Assembly (NCBI GenBank): GCA_937960795.1
Contig: CALGPA010000136.1
Span: forward strand, 1-18,774
Length of the DNA stretch: 18,774 nt
Direction: 5' to 3'
Source: an uncultured bacterium
GTDB taxonomy: Bacteria > Cloacimonadota > Cloacimonadia > Cloacimonadales > Cloacimonadaceae
The notes beneath the pieces are model-generated. The model did not search any database, was not told the origin of the DNA, and worked only from the letters and a program-made list of their open reading frames with translations. This document shows, one piece after another, positions 16,183 to 18,774 of the stretch; position 1 is the first letter of the stretch, and every line of letters begins with the position of its first letter. Made by a program: the position numbers and the translations under genes.

Positions 16183-17369
16183 GATTTCTTTTCCTCGCGA
16201 AATTCCACCGCTTCCAGGGGCGGGAAACCATTGAAGCAGATTGATGAATAGCTTCTGGTATATGCTCCTGTGGTGAAGATATAGACCCTATCGCCGATCT
16301 GGGTTGATTCCGGCATGTGATACTTAAAGTTTTCATAGAGAATGTCCATGCTATCGCAAGTAGGACCGGCCAGGATGATCTCATCTGCCAATCCTTCACG
16401 TTCAAAGTAGATGGGGAACTTGATGGACTCGTCGATTGTCTCGATCAATCCGCCAAACTTGCCGATATCCAAAAACACCCATTGATAGATATTGCTCTTG
16501 GATTTACGGCTGATATTGACTACTTCAGCGACGATCACACCGGCATCAGCGACCAATGACCTGCCCGGCTCCAGGATAATCCGCGGAGTGTTTTCCCCAA
16601 AGTCTTCCTCGATAAAGCGCATGATCTCTTGTGCATATTCGTCCACCGAGAAAGTGGGATCCACATAGCTGGCGGGGAAGCCACCGCCAAGATTGATCAT
16701 CTTGAGCTCAATGCCATCTTCAGCCACGGCGTCAAAGAGATATTTACAGCGAGCGATAGCATCGTCCCATTGCCCGATATCACGCTGTTGAGAGCCCACG
16801 TGAAAGGAAAGTCCATATGGCTTCAGCCCCAGATCTCGTGCTTCTAAAATCAAATAGTAGATGATGTCGGCATGGGCACCAAACTTCCTAGATAGTGGCC
16901 AGTCAGCTCCTGTGCCTTCGGTCAAAAGCCGGAAGAAGACATTGGCGTCCGGCGCAGCCTCGGCGATCTTGATCAGATCTGTGCTGCTATCCGTCACAAA
17001 GAGGCGAACTCCCTTCTCATAAAAATAGGCTATGTCACTCTTCTTCTTGATCGTATTTCCGAAGCTCAACTTCTTGGGATCAGCTCCCAAGCTCAAAAGC
17101 AGATCCAGCTCATATCTGGACGCGACATCAAAGCAAGACCCCTTTGAGATCAAAAGTGAAAGAATCTCAGGCATGGGGTTTGCCTTGACCGCGTAATAGA
17201 TATCCGCGATGGGAAAGCTGGAGCTCAGCTCATCATATTTGAAGCTGACAAGATCAGTATCCATTACTAATAGCGGGGTTTGCATATCTTTGGCAAAATC
17301 CTTAATCTGCGCAAAGCGATCGGGATCAATGTAGCGCTCTACATTAAAATGGTATTGCTCTTTGTACAT
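16179..17369 (-). CDS. Fold-type III PLP-dependent ornithine/lysine decarboxylase-family protein
   Basis: 396 aa, alanine-racemase-fold decarboxylase of the ODC/DAPDC/ADC group. Seen: the PLP lysine Lys62 in YYAVKANP, SRYELDLLL, FGNTIKKKSDI, LSFHVGSQQRD, the glycine loop LGGGFPASY, EPGRSLVADAGV, the cross-subunit Cys338 in GPTCDSMD, and Tyr370 in TTGAYT. GPTCDSMD and its short length are closer to ornithine or ornithine/lysine decarboxylases than to diaminopimelate decarboxylase, so putrescine or cadaverine is the likely product; this is inference. GAGGA seven bases upstream supports the start. It is the first gene of a coupled pair with the dehydrogenase and has its own well-formed promoter and an operator-like palindrome. 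The potD-like gene at the left end hints that the cell handles polyamines. Confidence 0.9.
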   Translation of the reverse strand: MYKEQYHFNVERYIDPDRFAQIKDFAKDMQTPLLVMDTDLVSFKYDELSSSFPIADIYYAVKANPMPEILSLLISKGSCFDVASRYELDLLLSLGADPKKLSFGNTIKKKSDIAYFYEKGVRLFVTDSSTDLIKIAEAAPDANVFFRLLTEGTGADWPLSRKFGAHADIIYYLILEARDLGLKPYGLSFHVGSQQRDIGQWDDAIARCKYLFDAVAEDGIELKMINLGGGFPASYVDPTFSVDEYAQEIMRFIEEDFGENTPRIILEPGRSLVADAGVIVAEVVNISRKSKSNIYQWVFLDIGKFGGLIETIDESIKFPIYFEREGLADEIILAGPTCDSMDILYENFKYHMPESTQIGDRVYIFTTGAYTRSYSSICFNGFPPLEAVEFREEKKS

Positions 17370-17378
17370 GGCATATCC

Positions 17379-17398
17379 TCATACTATATATAGTATGA
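17379..17398 (-). promoter_or_regulatory. Perfect 20-bp palindrome, likely operator of the decarboxylase promoter
   Basis: TCATACTATATATAGTATGA equals its own reverse complement over all 20 bases; the next base on each side breaks the symmetry. It sits between the -10 box (17401-17406) and the ribosome binding site (17375-17380), covering the expected transcription start. A dimeric repressor site is the simplest reading. In RNA it could instead form a stem next to the ribosome binding site, though a tight loop would have to open the central bases. Confidence 0.65.
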
Positions 17399-17400
17399 TC

Positions 17401-17429
17401 AAGATAATCTAGTCTGCTTTTTGTGTCAA
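17401..17429 (-). promoter_or_regulatory. Sigma-70-like promoter of the decarboxylase-dehydrogenase pair
   Basis: On the minus strand a consensus -35 TTGACA lies at 17429-17424, followed by a 17-base spacer and a -10 TATCTT at 17406-17401 (four of six consensus). Transcription should start near 17394, about 25 bases before the start codon at 17369. It is the best promoter seen in the window. Confidence 0.68.
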
Positions 17430-17495
17430 ATGAATATCTTAATCCGGCAAAATCTATGAAGCCAAAGACATTTTGTCATTCGCGAAGCTTTGGAC

Positions 17496-17523
17496 TTGAC
17501 CAAATATGCATAGCCAATAGACA
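17496..17523 (+). promoter_or_regulatory. Possible promoter of dinB, giving a leaderless or near-leaderless mRNA
   Basis: TTGACC at 17496-17501 is a five-of-six -35. At a 16-base spacing the -10 would be TAGACA (17518-17523), which is weak. Transcription would then begin at or next to the dinB ATG at 17531. No obvious LexA-type box was recognised. An 8-bp palindrome TTCGCGAA lies at 17479-17486. Confidence 0.3.
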
Positions 17524-17530
17524 TTGATCC

Positions 17531-18592
17531 ATGAAGAAGATCATACACGTGGACATGGACGCGTATTTTGCGGCAATAGAGATTCGGGAGGATCCATCTC
17601 TAATGGGGAAGTGCGTGATTGTGGGAGGCTCCCCCAAAGGCAGAGGAGTGGTCTCCACCTGCTCCTATGAAGCGCGCAAATTTGGAATCCACAGCGGCAT
17701 GTCCTCTTTTCAAGCTTGGAAACTTTGCCCCCAGGCTGTCTTTGTTCATAGCAATTTCCATCTCTACAAGGAAATCTCGCAAACCATAAGAGAAGTCTTT
17801 TATCAGGTGACTGACATGGTGGAGCCCCTCAGCCTCGATGAAGCCTATCTGGATGTGACCCAAAACAACTTTGACGAAGAAGACGCGGTCAAGCTCGCAA
17901 AATGGATCAAAAAAGAAATCCTAAAAAGAACCGCCCTCACCTGCTCCGCGGGAGTTTCCTACAACAAGTTTCTGGCGAAAATCGGCTCCGACATGGACAA
18001 ACCCGACGGACTCACGGTGATTACGCCAGAAAACGCTGAAGAGATACTGTTTAAGCTGCCAATCGGTAAATTTCACGGCATCGGCAAAGTCACAGCCGCT
18101 CGCATGAAAAAGATGGGCATCCACAATGGAAAGGATCTCTTTGAGAGAGATCTTGCTGAGATGGTGAGAGTCTTTGGCAAAGCCGGATACTTCTATTACA
18201 ATGTGGTCCGAGGCATGGACAATCGAGCGATAATCAGCTCTTGGGATCCGAAATCGATCAGCTGCGAAAATACCTTTTCCGAGGATATCGGAGATCTCAA
18301 TGAACTGCTGAAAAGATTGCGCAAAATCTCAGATCGCCTTGCGGGAAGAATGATGGCCAAGAAGATCCAAGGGCAAAACCTGGTGCTGAAGATTAAATAT
18401 GACAATTTTGAGATGATCACACGCAGCATGCCCCTATCGCTGATGACAAACGATGGGGAAATGCTATATCAATATGGTGAACAACTGCTGATCGCAAATT
18501 GGGATCCGACAAGGAAAGTGAGACTTCTTGGACTCGGAGTGGGCAAGCTGGATACTGAGTCCGACACAGAACAGATCCTGCTAGATCTTTAA
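17531..18592 (+). CDS. dinB: DNA polymerase IV (Y-family translesion polymerase)
   Basis: Error-prone Y-family polymerase for lesion bypass, 353 aa, full length. The start is fixed by the canonical KKIIHVDMDAYFAAIE opening. Metal ligands are Asp8, Asp103 and Glu104 (SLDEAYLD), the same numbering as E. coli Pol IV. Phe13 is at the steric-gate position, preceded by Tyr12. Later come CSAGVSYNKFLAKIGSDMDKPDG (palm/thumb), LPIGKFHGIGKVTAARMKKMGI (helix-hairpin-helix) and the little-finger domain. The last six residues QILLDL match the C-terminal beta-clamp-binding peptide (E. coli ends QLVLGL). No Shine-Dalgarno sequence precedes the ATG. The gene stands alone, divergent from the decarboxylase gene, and is followed by repeat copy 2. 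Confidence 0.97.
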   Translation: MKKIIHVDMDAYFAAIEIREDPSLMGKCVIVGGSPKGRGVVSTCSYEARKFGIHSGMSSFQAWKLCPQAVFVHSNFHLYKEISQTIREVFYQVTDMVEPLSLDEAYLDVTQNNFDEEDAVKLAKWIKKEILKRTALTCSAGVSYNKFLAKIGSDMDKPDGLTVITPENAEEILFKLPIGKFHGIGKVTAARMKKMGIHNGKDLFERDLAEMVRVFGKAGYFYYNVVRGMDNRAIISSWDPKSISCENTFSEDIGDLNELLKRLRKISDRLAGRMMAKKIQGQNLVLKIKYDNFEMITRSMPLSLMTNDGEMLYQYGEQLLIANWDPTRKVRLLGLGVGKLDTESDTEQILLDL

Positions 18593-18703
18593 GTGTTTCT
18601 TGGCGACCTGCGGCAACCGAAAAGATTGATATATCATGAAACATATATGGCGCTAATTTATCAAAAATCAGGCTCGTAAGTGCTTGCAAAATATGGGTTG
18701 CTC

Positions 18704-18764
18704 ATGCCACCCTCACCCCTCGCTCACCGGTCGAGCGTGCAAGCGGTGAGAAAATAAGGACTTA
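18704..18764 (+). repeat. Dispersed intergenic repeat, copy 2
   Basis: Bases 18712-18764 are identical to 4495-4547, with a 5-base match (18704-18708) beyond a 3-base mismatch on the left. CTCACCG (18723-18729) and CGGTGAG (18744-18750) form the same stem. It begins 111 bases after the dinB stop and same-strand as copy 1, 14,217 bases away. The sequence diverges after 18764, ten bases before the window ends. The 111 bases between dinB and the repeat show AT-rich partial palindromes near 18629-18646 but no gene or good terminator. Confidence 0.8.
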
Positions 18765-18774
18765 GGCGATTTGC

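Noticed and set aside
17479..17486. TTCGCGAA as a LexA box for dinB
   Set aside because: It is an 8-bp palindrome that does not match LexA boxes I know and there is no second half-site at the right spacing.

Overview
The window looks like chromosomal DNA from a Gram-negative bacterium of the Fibrobacterota-Chlorobiota-Bacteroidota (FCB) type, most likely a Cloacimonadota (WWE1) relative. This is inference, not a database match. The grounds are a lipoprotein and an outer-membrane barrel (so two membranes), a Bacteroidota-like purN active-site loop, a very long DUF4175-type membrane/coiled-coil protein, and AGGAG-type ribosome binding sites. Base composition is roughly balanced and coding density is high. 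No rRNA, tRNA, CRISPR array, insertion sequence or prophage gene was found.

Layout. (1) 1-4450, plus strand: the 3' end of a polyamine-type ABC binding protein (potD-like), aspS, purN and mtaB. They are separated by 10 bases or overlap, so probably form one transcript. (2) 4451-4816: the only long gene-free stretch, holding copy 1 of a dispersed repeat, two hairpins and a possible promoter. (3) 4817-12119, plus strand: a DUF4175-like envelope protein, a secreted TPR protein, guaB and a Xer-type tyrosine recombinase, tightly packed. (4) 12165-13851, plus strand: a THI5/NMT1-like lipoprotein and an ABC ATPase with no permease gene beside them, closed by a bidirectional terminator. (5) 13941-17369, minus strand: an outer-membrane barrel protein, then (upstream in transcription order) an LDH2-type dehydrogenase coupled by an ATGA overlap to a fold-type III PLP amino-acid decarboxylase. 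(6) 17370-17530: divergent promoter region with a perfect 20-bp palindrome at the expected start of the decarboxylase transcript. (7) 17531-18592, plus strand: dinB, followed by copy 2 of the dispersed repeat at the window edge.

How the genes fit together. Most are housekeeping: translation (aspS, mtaB), purine and guanine nucleotide synthesis (purN, guaB), chromosome dimer resolution (Xer) and translesion synthesis (dinB). Polyamine or diamine metabolism appears at both ends: a potD-like binding protein at the left, and an ornithine/lysine decarboxylase-family enzyme with an oxidoreductase partner at the right. The least explained parts are the DUF4175-TPR pair, the permease-less ABC pair, the decarboxylase-dehydrogenase pair with its operator-like palindrome, and the dispersed repeat. 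I saw no clear anti-phage, mobile or secondary-metabolite system.
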